A stretch of DNA of 39,352 bases, taken from an uncultured bacterium (GTDB taxonomy: Bacteria > Oederibacteriota > PGYV01 > CAILUR01). The stretch spans positions 1 to 39,352 of the forward strand of contig CAILUR010000076.1 in assembly GCA_903837445.1 (NCBI GenBank), written 5' to 3'. Each line of letters begins with the position of its first letter. Within the stretch, counting starts at the first letter, position 1. The position numbers and the translations under genes are program-made. Positions 17,173 through 25,041 of the stretch are shown here, in pieces. A model generated the notes under the pieces. It saw nothing but the letters and a program-made list of their open reading frames with translations. It was not told the origin of the DNA and made no database searches.

Positions 17173-17304
17173 TTACAGAAAACAAAGTAATTTAAACCCT
17201 GTAAGATACTCGGCAGTGCCTGCCGTGAAAAGTTTTAAAATCTAAAAAATGTTTTCACCGGGGAAACCCGTGGATAACTTATTTCTTTTAAGAGGTGGAA
17301 AATG
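17173..17304 (+). promoter_or_regulatory. Folded 5' leader of purS, candidate translational switch
   Basis: Four helices can be drawn by hand: TTACAG/CTGTAA (17173-17178 with 17199-17204); CGGCAG/CTGCCG (17211-17216 with 17220-17225, loop TGC); GTGAAAA/TTTTCAC (17225-17231 with 17252-17258); and CGGG-GAAA-CCCG (17259-17270), a GNRA hairpin. TTTTCACC (17252-17259) can instead pair with the purS ribosome-binding site and start, GGTGGAAAA (17294-17302), with one bulged G. The two uses of TTTTCACC exclude each other, as in an on/off switch. It does not fit the purine, ZTP or PRPP riboswitch consensus as I know them. The structure is by eye and without covariation. Confidence 0.45.
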
Positions 17305-17544
17305 CCTAAAGCCAAGATTTATGTGACCTTCAAGGACGGAGTTCTGGACCCACAGGGGACTACGGTAAAAAGAGCACTGGACAAAATGGGCTACAAGAAT
17401 ATAGAAGAGGTAATGATAGGCAAGTATATAGAAGTGCAGATAAAAGGTACCGATAAAAAACAAATAGAAAAAGAAATAGACGAAATCTGCGACAAACTCC
17501 TGGCAAATCCCAACATAGAAAAATATACTTTTAAAGTGGAGTAA
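17302..17544 (+). CDS. purS: Phosphoribosylformylglycinamidine synthase subunit PurS
   Basis: PurS is the small dimeric scaffold that joins PurL and PurQ into FGAM synthase, step four of purine synthesis. The 80 residues match the family: KAKIYVTFKDGVLDPQGTTV at the start, ALDKMGYKNIEEVMIGKYIE in the middle, and a C-terminal LLANPNIEKYTF strand. AGAGGTGG (17291-17298) precedes the ATG and is part of a possible hairpin in the leader. It is followed by purQ after three bases. Its presence shows that the three-subunit form of the enzyme is used, consistent with the short purL downstream. Confidence 0.95.
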   Translation: MPKAKIYVTFKDGVLDPQGTTVKRALDKMGYKNIEEVMIGKYIEVQIKGTDKKQIEKEIDEICDKLLANPNIEKYTFKVE

Positions 17545-17547
17545 ATA

Positions 17548-18240
17548 ATGAAATTTGGAATAATAGTTTTCCCGGGCTCAAACTGCGACCGCGATTGTCT
17601 GTGGGCTGTGGAAGAAATGAAACAAAAGGGCGAATTTGTATGGCACGACTCAAAAAGCGTGGCAAACTATGATGCCCTCATACTTCCAGGAGGGTTTTCC
17701 TACGGCGACTATTTGCGGTCAGGGGCCATTGCCAGATTCGCCCGCGTGATGGATAGCGTCAAAACCTTCGCCGATAAAGGCAAACCTGTGATAGGAATAT
17801 GCAACGGCTTTCAAATTCTGCTTGAAGCAGGGTTATTACCAGGGGCTATGCTTACCAATAAAACCTTAAAGTTCATTTGTAAATATGTAAACTTATCAGT
17901 GGAAAATAATACCTCGCCTTTTACAAATAAATGTGAAAAAGGACAAATCTTACGAGTGCCTATTGCGCACAAAGAAGGAAATTATTTTTGTGATGACACA
18001 CTGCTCGAAACCTTACTGGCAAATAAACAGGTGGCATTTAGGTATTGTGATGAAAAAGGAAAAATAAATGCTGAAACAAATCCCAACGGCGCAGTATACA
18101 ACATAGCCGGCATAACAAATAAAAAAGGAAATGTTCTCGGGCTTATGCCACATCCTGAACGCGCTATGAAAGAAACTCTCGGCTCCACGGACGGCAAAAT
18201 AATATTTGAGTCGGTAATAAGCTATTTAAAAAAACGATAG
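17548..18240 (+). CDS. purQ: Phosphoribosylformylglycinamidine synthase subunit PurQ
   Basis: PurQ is the glutaminase subunit that feeds ammonia to PurL. The 230-residue class I amidotransferase begins MKFGIIVFPGSNCDRDCLWA, typical of PurQ. It has LPGGFSYGDYLRSGAIARFA near 50, the nucleophile in GICNGFQ near residue 88 and the catalytic pair in MPHPERA near 200. It lies three bases after purS and 34 bases before purL. The gap to purL holds only a good ribosome-binding site (AAGGAG) and no other signal. Confidence 0.96.
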   Translation: MKFGIIVFPGSNCDRDCLWAVEEMKQKGEFVWHDSKSVANYDALILPGGFSYGDYLRSGAIARFARVMDSVKTFADKGKPVIGICNGFQILLEAGLLPGAMLTNKTLKFICKYVNLSVENNTSPFTNKCEKGQILRVPIAHKEGNYFCDDTLLETLLANKQVAFRYCDEKGKINAETNPNGAVYNIAGITNKKGNVLGLMPHPERAMKETLGSTDGKIIFESVISYLKKR

Positions 18241-18274
18241 GGCTTAATCCGAAACATTTTTTTAAGGAGCAACA

Positions 18275-20539
18275 ATGGGAAAATATGATATCGAAATAAC
18301 GAAAAAGATAATAGCCGAGCACGGCTTTAAAGACAATGAGTATGAAAACATTTTGAAAATAATGGGCCGTGTGCCGACTTATGTAGAACTTGGAATATTC
18401 TCTGCTATGTGGTCGGAACATTGTAGCTACAAACATTCAAAACATTTGCTGAAAAAATTTCCCACAAAAGGAAAATATATCCTCCAAGGACCAGGCGAAA
18501 ATGCTGGTATAGTGGACTCGGGTACTAAAATGGCTGTCGCTTTCAAAATAGAATCCCACAATCATCCGTCTGCTGTTGAGCCGTTTCAGGGCGCTGCTAC
18601 AGGCATAGGCGGGATTTTGCGGGATGTGTTTACTATGGGCGCAAGGCCTATTGCTTGTCTGGATTCCCTTCGCTTTGGAAATATAAAAACTAAAAAAACC
18701 CAGCATCTTTTTGCGGGAGTGGTGGATGGCATAGGCGCTTATGGCAACTGTGTGGGCATACCGACTATCGCAGGAGAAACTATTTTTGAAGATGTGTATG
18801 AAGACAATTGTCTTGTAAACGCTATGGCCATAGGCCTAGTAGATAAAAATAAAATAGCAAAAGGCATAGCCAAAGGCGTGGGTAATCCTGTGATTTACAT
18901 AGGGTCTACTACTGGCAGAGATGGCATACACGGCGCGACTTTTGCCTCTGTGGAACTGACCGAAGCTACAAAAGAAAAACGCTCTTCAGTGCAGGTGGCA
19001 GATCCTTTTATGGAAAAACTCCTGCTGGAAGCGACTCTTGAACTCATAGAAAAAAAGCTTGTAGTAGGTATTCAGGATATGGGCGCGGCAGGGCTCACTT
19101 CTTCTTCCACTGAAATGTCTTATCGTGGAGGAGTGGGAATGGAAATTGATATAGATAAAGTGCCGAAACGCGAAAAAGGAATGAACGCTTATGAAGTAAT
19201 GTTATCAGAGTCGCAGGAACGAATGCTTATGGTGGCCACTAAAGGAAAAGAAAAAGCCGTGGAAAAAGTTCTGACCAAATGGGGCTTGCACGCAGTAGTC
19301 ATAGGAAAAGTAATAAAAAAACAAAATGTGGTAATCAAAGAAGGCGGAAAAATAGTGGCAGATATGCCTGTAGAGCCAGTGACTGATTCCAACCACAAAT
19401 TATTTCCAAGAAAAAATCAGATTGGGGTTAAACCAAAATATTTGAAAGATATAAATATTAAAAATGCTGATATAAAAACTCCTGAGAATTTGGAAGCCAC
19501 TTTCAAAACTCTTGTGGCATCGCAAAATATCGCCTGCAAAAATATGGTCTGGGAAGAATATGATCATATGGTGCAGACCAACACGATAGTGTTGCCTGGC
19601 TCTGATGCGGCTGTGATTGATATGAAAGGCACAGATGTAATGATAGCCACTTCCGTAGATTGTAATGGCCGTTACACTTACCTTGACCCGTTTAGGGGTG
19701 GGGCGATAGCGGTTTGCGAGTCGGCAAGAAATGTGGCGTGTTCAGGCGCTGAACCTGCGGCTTTGACAAATTGCCTTAACTACGGCAGTCCTGAAAATAA
19801 AGAAATCTTTTGGCAGTTTGAGCAGTCGCTCGCTGGGATGCGCCTTGCGGCAAAAGCCCTGAAAACTCCAGTCACAGGTGGAAATGTCAGTTTTTATAAT
19901 GAAAGCCCCTCAGGTCCGATATATCCGACACCTGTCATAGGAATGATAGGGTTTATCAAAGATAAAAAGAAAAGATATGCCACGCAATTTTTTAAAACTG
20001 CGGGGGATAGGATAGTCCTGCTGGGGAAGAACAAAGATGAAATAGGCGCTTCCGAATATTTAAAAGTAATTCACGGCTTGATAAAAGGACCTGTGCCAGA
20101 GATAGAAATGAAAGAAGAAATAGCCTTGCAGAAAACTTTGCGTGAGGGCATAAAAAAAGGTATAATTAAGTCTGCTCACGATATAAGCGATGGCGGGCTT
20201 TCAATAGCTCTCGCTGAGAGTTGTATTTCCGGTAAACTTCACGGAAAAAAAATACTGGGCGCATATGTAGAAGTGCGGCACGCTATTCGCGAGGACTCAC
20301 TCCTTTTTGGCGAGACCCAGTCGCGAGCCATAGTCAGTGTCAGTGAAGACAAACTGGAGGCTTTAAAAAAGATAGCCGACAAGCATAATCTGACAATAAT
20401 GGAAATAGGAAAAGTCGGTGGCGACAGCTTGATAATAAAAACTGCGAAAGAAAAAATGCCTTATGTGGAAAAAATAAATATGAAATTGCTTGAGATAGAA
20501 AATCTTTGGATGAATGGAGTGAAACAATATGTCGGATGA
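18275..20539 (+). CDS. purL: Phosphoribosylformylglycinamidine synthase subunit PurL
   Basis: PurL is the ATP-dependent synthetase subunit that makes FGAM from FGAR and ammonia. At 754 residues it is the small form that needs PurS and PurQ, both upstream. Features are the family opening with WSEHCSYKHSKHLLKKF near 48, FKIESHNHPSAVEPFQGAAT near 90, then DVFTMGARP. It has the two-repeat AIRS fold, the second starting near 420 with VDCNGRYTYLDPFRGGA. ISDGGLSIALAE lies near 637. AAGGAG precedes the ATG. Its last eleven bases overlap the purF start, so PurF is probably made in proportion to PurL. Confidence 0.97.
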   Translation: MGKYDIEITKKIIAEHGFKDNEYENILKIMGRVPTYVELGIFSAMWSEHCSYKHSKHLLKKFPTKGKYILQGPGENAGIVDSGTKMAVAFKIESHNHPSAVEPFQGAATGIGGILRDVFTMGARPIACLDSLRFGNIKTKKTQHLFAGVVDGIGAYGNCVGIPTIAGETIFEDVYEDNCLVNAMAIGLVDKNKIAKGIAKGVGNPVIYIGSTTGRDGIHGATFASVELTEATKEKRSSVQVADPFMEKLLLEATLELIEKKLVVGIQDMGAAGLTSSSTEMSYRGGVGMEIDIDKVPKREKGMNAYEVMLSESQERMLMVATKGKEKAVEKVLTKWGLHAVVIGKVIKKQNVVIKEGGKIVADMPVEPVTDSNHKLFPRKNQIGVKPKYLKDINIKNADIKTPENLEATFKTLVASQNIACKNMVWEEYDHMVQTNTIVLPGSDAAVIDMKGTDVMIATSVDCNGRYTYLDPFRGGAIAVCESARNVACSGAEPAALTNCLNYGSPENKEIFWQFEQSLAGMRLAAKALKTPVTGGNVSFYNESPSGPIYPTPVIGMIGFIKDKKKRYATQFFKTAGDRIVLLGKNKDEIGASEYLKVIHGLIKGPVPEIEMKEEIALQKTLREGIKKGIIKSAHDISDGGLSIALAESCISGKLHGKKILGAYVEVRHAIREDSLLFGETQSRAIVSVSEDKLEALKKIADKHNLTIMEIGKVGGDSLIIKTAKEKMPYVEKINMKLLEIENLWMNGVKQYVG

Positions 20540-21926
20540 GATAAAAGATGAATGTGGTATAGTCGGAGTTTTTGGACATCCTGAAGCGTCCACTATGGCA
20601 TATCTGGGACTTTATGCTCTGCAACACAGGGGACAGGAAAGCGCTGGAATAGTGACCATAGATGATGAAGGCAAGTCCTATGATATAAAAAGAATGGGAG
20701 AGGTCTCTGAGATATTTAGCGAAAAAAAGCTCTCTTATCTAACAGGCACGAAAGCCATAGGGCATGTGAGATATTCTACTACTGGCTCGAGCAATTTGGA
20801 AAATGCGCAACCACTGAAAGTGGATTATATTAACGGCGCTCTGTCCATAGCCCACAACGGAAATTTGGTAAATGCGTATGAACTTAAAAATATTTTAGAA
20901 CAGCACGGGTCTATTTTTACTTCCACCTGTGATAGCGAAATCCTCATACATATGTTGGCTTTTTACAATAAAATAGATTTTGTGGAAGCGGTAAAAAAGT
21001 CGCTTGAGCAAATGAAAGGCGCTTTTTCTGTCGTGATTCTCAATAAGGATTATCTTATCGCGGCGCGCGATCCCAATGGGTTCAGACCGCTCGCCATTGG
21101 GCAGTTTGCCGATGGGCAATTTATGGTCGCCTCAGAGACCTGCGCTTTTGATTTGGTAGGCGCAAAATATTATGGCGAAGTGGAAGCCGGAGAAGTGGTA
21201 ATCTTTTCAAAATCAGGAATTCATCGTGAAAAATTTGCAGAAAAAGGGCGGAGTGCAAAATGTATTTTTGAATATATTTATTTTGCTAGACCAGATAGCT
21301 ATATTTTTGGCGAATCGGTTTTCAAAATTCGTAGAGAAATGGGGCGGCAACTTGGACGCGAAGCACCAGTAGAGGCTGACCTTGTCATAGCAGTGCCGGA
21401 CTCGGGCGTCTGCGCGGCTATTGGTTACGCTGAAGCCACAGGCATAAAATATGACACGGGGTTTATAAGAAATCATTACATAGGAAGGACTTTTATAGAA
21501 CCGACTCAGAATATCAGGGACTTCGGAGTGAAGATTAAATTAAATCCGATTAAAGATATGCTGGAAGGCAAAAGAGTGGTCATAGTGGATGACTCAGTAG
21601 TGCGCGGCACCACAAGCAGAAAAATAATAAAAATGGTAAGAAACTGTGGCGCAAAAGAAATCCATTACAGAATTTCTTCTCCGCCTATTGTGGCACCGTG
21701 TTTTTATGGGATGGACTTTCCTACCAGAGCGGAACTTATTGCCTATGACCATTCTATGGAAGAAATAAAAAAGTATTTGCGAGTAGAGTCAGTGCAGTAT
21801 TTAAGCCCCGAAGGGTTGATAAAAGCCTCGGGCGGAAAAAAAGAAAACTATTGTATGGCGTGTTTTGACAACGACTATCCAGTGGATTTGAAAGACCAGC
21901 AGACAAAATTTAAATTTGAGTGCTAA
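20529..21926 (+). CDS. purF: Amidophosphoribosyltransferase
   Basis: PurF makes phosphoribosylamine from PRPP and glutamine, the committed step of purine synthesis. The 465 residues start with a short propeptide, MSDEIKDE, before the catalytic CGIVGVFGHPEAS cysteine at residue 9. The PRPP-binding loop is in VIVDDSVVRGTTSRK near 355. Four cysteines placed as in the B. subtilis enzyme are present: CIFEYIYFARPDS, APCFYG and the pair YCMACF near the end. Propeptide processing and a 4Fe-4S cluster are therefore expected, which would make the enzyme oxygen-sensitive. TGGAGTG (20515-20521) precedes the ATG inside purL. A methyltransferase gene follows after 17 bases. Confidence 0.96.
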   Translation: MSDEIKDECGIVGVFGHPEASTMAYLGLYALQHRGQESAGIVTIDDEGKSYDIKRMGEVSEIFSEKKLSYLTGTKAIGHVRYSTTGSSNLENAQPLKVDYINGALSIAHNGNLVNAYELKNILEQHGSIFTSTCDSEILIHMLAFYNKIDFVEAVKKSLEQMKGAFSVVILNKDYLIAARDPNGFRPLAIGQFADGQFMVASETCAFDLVGAKYYGEVEAGEVVIFSKSGIHREKFAEKGRSAKCIFEYIYFARPDSYIFGESVFKIRREMGRQLGREAPVEADLVIAVPDSGVCAAIGYAEATGIKYDTGFIRNHYIGRTFIEPTQNIRDFGVKIKLNPIKDMLEGKRVVIVDDSVVRGTTSRKIIKMVRNCGAKEIHYRISSPPIVAPCFYGMDFPTRAELIAYDHSMEEIKKYLRVESVQYLSPEGLIKASGGKKENYCMACFDNDYPVDLKDQQTKFKFEC

Positions 21927-21943
21927 GAAAAGGAAAAAATGAA

Positions 21944-22552
21944 GTGAAAAAGATTCCTGATAAATACATACTGGTGGAAGACAAAAATTCCATAAAAAAG
22001 CAGAGCAAATATGCTTTGTTGTGTAAAGGCAAAGCCGTGCTTGAACTGGGCGGAGTTGAGGGCGTTTTTGTGGAAATGTGTTTGAAGGCCGGCGCAAAAT
22101 CCGTAGTCTCTATAGACAGGTATCCTTTAGGTCCCAAAGTAATAAAATATGATGTGCTAAAATATTTCAAAGATACCAAGAAAAAGTTTGATATTGTGTA
22201 TGCCAGACATATGATAGAACATTTTTCACCCATAGATGTGCTGTACATAATGAAACAGACCTATAAATGTTTAAACAAAGACGGTATGTTTGTCATAGTC
22301 ATTCCCAACCTGAACAATATCGCCATTGCCACAAATGAATTTTGGCGCGAGTTTGAACATGTGAGACCTTATTCCATATTAGGCGTTCAGCAGAATTTGG
22401 AGCAACTGGGGTTTGAGGTGGTAAAAGTATCACCGGATTATGATAGCTGGGATAATAGCTGGTATAAAAATATCGTCAGAGCAATTCGGAGCTTGATTGT
22501 GGGACTGCCTTACCAAGCCCCAGATATATATCTGATAGCGGTTAAAAAATAA
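21944..22552 (+). CDS. Class I SAM-dependent methyltransferase, substrate unknown
   Basis: The product has the Rossmann fold of small methyltransferases. The glycine-rich SAM motif is KAVLELGGVEGVFVEM, slightly unlike the usual LDxGCGxG. An acidic residue at the end of strand 2 is in SIDRYP, and post-motif segments are FDIVYARHMIEHF and LNKDGMFVIVIPNLNN. I chose GTG at 21944 because AGGA (21931-21934) is well placed; an ATG at 21920 overlapping purF gives eight more residues. The length is 202 residues. The motif set resembles the broad families acting on lipids, sugars or small molecules. Position after purF suggests cotranscription but not a purine role. Confidence 0.8.
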   Translation: MKKIPDKYILVEDKNSIKKQSKYALLCKGKAVLELGGVEGVFVEMCLKAGAKSVVSIDRYPLGPKVIKYDVLKYFKDTKKKFDIVYARHMIEHFSPIDVLYIMKQTYKCLNKDGMFVIVIPNLNNIAIATNEFWREFEHVRPYSILGVQQNLEQLGFEVVKVSPDYDSWDNSWYKNIVRAIRSLIVGLPYQAPDIYLIAVKK

Positions 22553-22620
22553 ATAGAATTTCTCATAAAACAAAGTAAGCCAGATAGGTCGCACTCACCT
22601 GACATTGTCAAAAAAAATCC

Positions 22621-22649
22621 TTGAAAACCTTACCAAATCGGTTTATAAT
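22621..22649 (+). promoter_or_regulatory. Sigma-70-type promoter of the aromatic operon
   Basis: TTGAAA (22621-22626) and a perfect TATAAT (22644-22649) are separated by 17 bases. The predicted start near 22656 gives a leader of about 135 bases before the aminotransferase gene. It separates the purine block from the aromatic block. Confidence 0.75.
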
Positions 22650-22680
22650 GGTATGTTAATATTTTTTTTGTATTATAGAC

Positions 22681-22751
22681 AGGGTTTTGACTGGCAACAT
22701 ATGAAAAACCCTTTAAAATATGGCTAAAACCACGCATGTTATGGCGTGGTT
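22681..22751 (+). promoter_or_regulatory. Two-hairpin leader of the aromatic operon
   Basis: Downstream of the promoter, AGGGTTTT (22681-22688) pairs with AAAACCCT (22705-22712) around a 16-base loop. AACCACGC (22728-22735) pairs with GCGTGGTT (22744-22751) around ATGTTATG. Neither is followed by a T-run, so they are not plain terminators. There is no T-box signature TGGNACCGCG and no run of Tyr, Phe or Trp codons in a small reading frame. The ribosome-binding site GGAG (22783-22786) lies about 30 bases beyond the second hairpin. It may be a regulatory RNA or an operator region of unknown type. Confidence 0.45.
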
Positions 22752-22792
22752 AAAGGTGTTTGTATAGTTATAAATATAATATGGAGATGGGT

Positions 22793-23878
22793 ATGGCAAA
22801 CAGGTTTGAAAAGATAGCAAGAAAAAGCGTCCTGAACATAAAACCTTATGTTCCGGGAAAGCCTATAGAGGAAGTTCAAAGGGAGTTGGGTTTAAAAAAT
22901 GTTATAAAACTTGCTTCCAATGAAAATCCCTTGGGGCCTTCAAAACTCGCGGCGAAAGCTGCCAGAGCTTCTATTGCTGGAGTGAACTTATATCCAGAGG
23001 GGTCGGCTTACAAATTAAGAAATGTTTTGGCCGAGCAATTGAAAGTAAAACCTGAGAACTTAATTTTTGGAAATGGGTCAAATGAACTTTTAAATCTTAT
23101 CGCTTTGGCTTTTGTGGAGACAGGGGACGAAGTGATTTATTCTGCGCTTTCTTTTGTGGCATATCCTATTGCGGTGGAGGGCGCGGGTGGCACTACTGTA
23201 CTTATTCCACACAAACAGTTTCGACACGATATGGAAGGTTTCACAAAGGGCTTGTCACTAAAAACAAAACTTGTTTTTCTTTGCAACCCAAATAATCCGA
23301 CAGGCGCAATAATAACTAAAAAGGAAGTGGAGGCATTTTTAACGAAAGTGCCTGCGAATGTACTGGTGGTTTTGGATGAGGCCTATTTTGAATTTGTCGG
23401 GGATGCTGAGTATCCTGATGGCCTGACCTATATTGAAAAGTATCCGAATGTGATAGTCCTTAGAACTTTTTCTAAAATTTACGGGCTTGCTGGACTGCGC
23501 ATAGGCTATGGCGTGGCACACCAGGATATTATTGAAATAGTAGAACGCGTCAGACCGCCTTTTAATACCAGTATTCCAGCGCAGGCAGCGGCACTGGCGG
23601 CACTCGGAGACAAGGCACATTTGAAAAAAACAGTAAAAACAAATAACGAGGGAAAAAAGTTCCTGTATGCTGGTTTTGAAAAGCTCGGGATAAAATATGT
23701 AAAGACGCAAGGGAATTTTATTTTTGTGGAGTTTAAAACAAATGGGAAAGGGGTCTTTGAAGCATTACTCAAACGAGGCGTAATCATAAGACCTATGTAC
23801 GATAATTTTGGAAGGATTACAGTAGGGACTATGAAAGAAAATAAAAAACTCATAAAAGCACTGGAGTTTTTGGACTAA
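22793..23878 (+). CDS. HisC-family aminotransferase, probably aromatic
   Basis: This is a PLP enzyme of the histidinol-phosphate aminotransferase family, 361 residues from the ATG at 22793. That start has GGAG at the right distance; an upstream TTG at 22760 lies in the leader and is rejected. Motifs are LASNENPLGPS near 42, FGNGSNELLNL near 90, FLCNPNNPTGA near 160, VLDEAYFEFVG near 193 and the PLP lysine in RTFSKIYGLAGLR near 227. A dedicated hisC is already in the his operon. Being first in a unit with aroF, tyrA and aroA, this one is more likely to aminate hydroxyphenylpyruvate and phenylpyruvate, as some HisC-like enzymes do. A dual role is possible. Confidence 0.88.
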   Translation: MANRFEKIARKSVLNIKPYVPGKPIEEVQRELGLKNVIKLASNENPLGPSKLAAKAARASIAGVNLYPEGSAYKLRNVLAEQLKVKPENLIFGNGSNELLNLIALAFVETGDEVIYSALSFVAYPIAVEGAGGTTVLIPHKQFRHDMEGFTKGLSLKTKLVFLCNPNNPTGAIITKKEVEAFLTKVPANVLVVLDEAYFEFVGDAEYPDGLTYIEKYPNVIVLRTFSKIYGLAGLRIGYGVAHQDIIEIVERVRPPFNTSIPAQAAALAALGDKAHLKKTVKTNNEGKKFLYAGFEKLGIKYVKTQGNFIFVEFKTNGKGVFEALLKRGVIIRPMYDNFGRITVGTMKENKKLIKALEFLD

Positions 23879-23937
23879 TATTTAAAAATTAAAACTATTT
23901 CAAAAAAATGTTTTACGAAACTAAGGAGGAAATAAAA

Positions 23938-24954
23938 ATGATTATAGTAATAAAGCCGGGAGCGACAAAGAAACACATGGACGAGGTAATAAATAAGATA
24001 CTGGAATATAAACTTAAACCCCATATTTCAAAAGGCACAGAGAGAACGATAATCGGTGTCATAGGGGACGAAAGAAAACTCGCAGGCGTAGAATTTGAAG
24101 GCTTTCCTGCCGTAGAAAAAGTAATGCAGATTTTAAAACCTTATAAACTCGCGAGCCGTGAGTTTAAGAAAACAGATACCATTATAAAAATTGGAAAGAA
24201 TGTGGAAGTTGGGGGAAAACAAATAGTGCTTATAGCAGGCCCCTGTTCAGTAGAAGGCAGAAAACCTTTGCTTCAGGTGGCAAAACTTGTAAAAGAAGCC
24301 GGCGCACATGTGCTTCGCGGTGGTGCTTACAAACCTAGAACCTCGCCTTATGCGTTTCAGGGAATGGCAGAAGAAGGCTTAAAAATTTTAGCGGAAGCCA
24401 GAAAAACATACGGGATGCCAGTGATAACTGAAGTACTGGACACTAGACATGTGGAAGTGGTAAACAAGTATGCGGATGTCCTTCAGATAGGGGCGAGAAA
24501 TATGCAGAATTTTGAACTATTAAAAGAAGTGGGCAAAACAAAAAAACCCATACTGCTTAAAAGAGGGCTGTCAGCTACTATAGTGGAATGGCTTATGTCG
24601 GCGGAATATATAATGGCCAGCGGTAATATGAATGTTATTTTATGCGAGCGCGGGATTAGGACTTATGAGACCGCCACCAGAAATACTCTTGATTTGTCAG
24701 CTGTTCCTGTGGTTAAAAGTTTGAGTCATTTACCAGTAGTGGTAGATCCATCGCATGCGGTAGGCAAACGCTATCTGGTCGGCACTATGTCTTTGGCGGC
24801 AGTAGCGGCAGGGGCTGATGGAATCTTGATAGAAGTTCATCCAAAACCAGAAGAAGCTTTTTCTGACGGGGAACAATCATTACTTCCACAAGAGTATGCA
24901 AAGCTCGTAAAGGATATGAGAAAAGTGGCAAATGCGGTAGGGAGAACGATATAA
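23938..24954 (+). CDS. aroF: DAHP synthase, type I-beta with ferredoxin-like regulatory domain
   Basis: The enzyme joins erythrose-4-phosphate and PEP, the entry to aromatic synthesis. The start at 23938 follows AGGAGG and gives 338 residues. An upstream in-frame TTG-side extension from 23908 is not family-like. Residues 1-70 ([33 protein letters not shown]) form the ferredoxin-like domain. In the Thermotoga maritima enzyme that domain gives feedback inhibition by tyrosine. The barrel has AGPCSVEG near 100, [15 protein letters not shown] near 127, LLKRG near 207, DPSHAVGKR near 273 and the metal region [14 protein letters not shown] near 303. Regulation by tyrosine is therefore likely at protein level. 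Confidence 0.95.
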   Translation: MIIVIKPGATKKHMDEVINKILEYKLKPHISKGTERTIIGVIGDERKLAGVEFEGFPAVEKVMQILKPYKLASREFKKTDTIIKIGKNVEVGGKQIVLIAGPCSVEGRKPLLQVAKLVKEAGAHVLRGGAYKPRTSPYAFQGMAEEGLKILAEARKTYGMPVITEVLDTRHVEVVNKYADVLQIGARNMQNFELLKEVGKTKKPILLKRGLSATIVEWLMSAEYIMASGNMNVILCERGIRTYETATRNTLDLSAVPVVKSLSHLPVVVDPSHAVGKRYLVGTMSLAAVAAGADGILIEVHPKPEEAFSDGEQSLLPQEYAKLVKDMRKVANAVGRTI

Positions 24955-25041
24955 ATAGTTTTTCGAGTTCAGGGCTAAAGTAATAAATTAATAAAGCGCC
25001 CAAAACTCAGAACCCGGAACCCGCACACTGAAAAGGAATAT
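24955..25041. repeat. Gap with degenerate TTC/GAAC-rich inverted repeat
   Basis: The 87-base gap between aroF and tyrA holds GTTCAGGGCT and, 20 or so bases later, AGCGCCC followed by AACTCAGAACCCGGAACCC. The halves are roughly complementary (GGGC/GCCC with CAGTTC/GAACTC-like flanks), and the run of GAAC units resembles the larger repeat in the tRNA array. It ends in AAAAGGAATAT, the tyrA ribosome-binding site. I see no promoter in it. Confidence 0.35.

Noticed and set aside
17196..17300. Known ZTP, purine or PRPP riboswitch upstream of purS
   Set aside because: The segment CACCGGGGA recalls part of the ZTP motif, but the conserved CCGCCTGGGCA element is missing. The purine riboswitch core is also not present.
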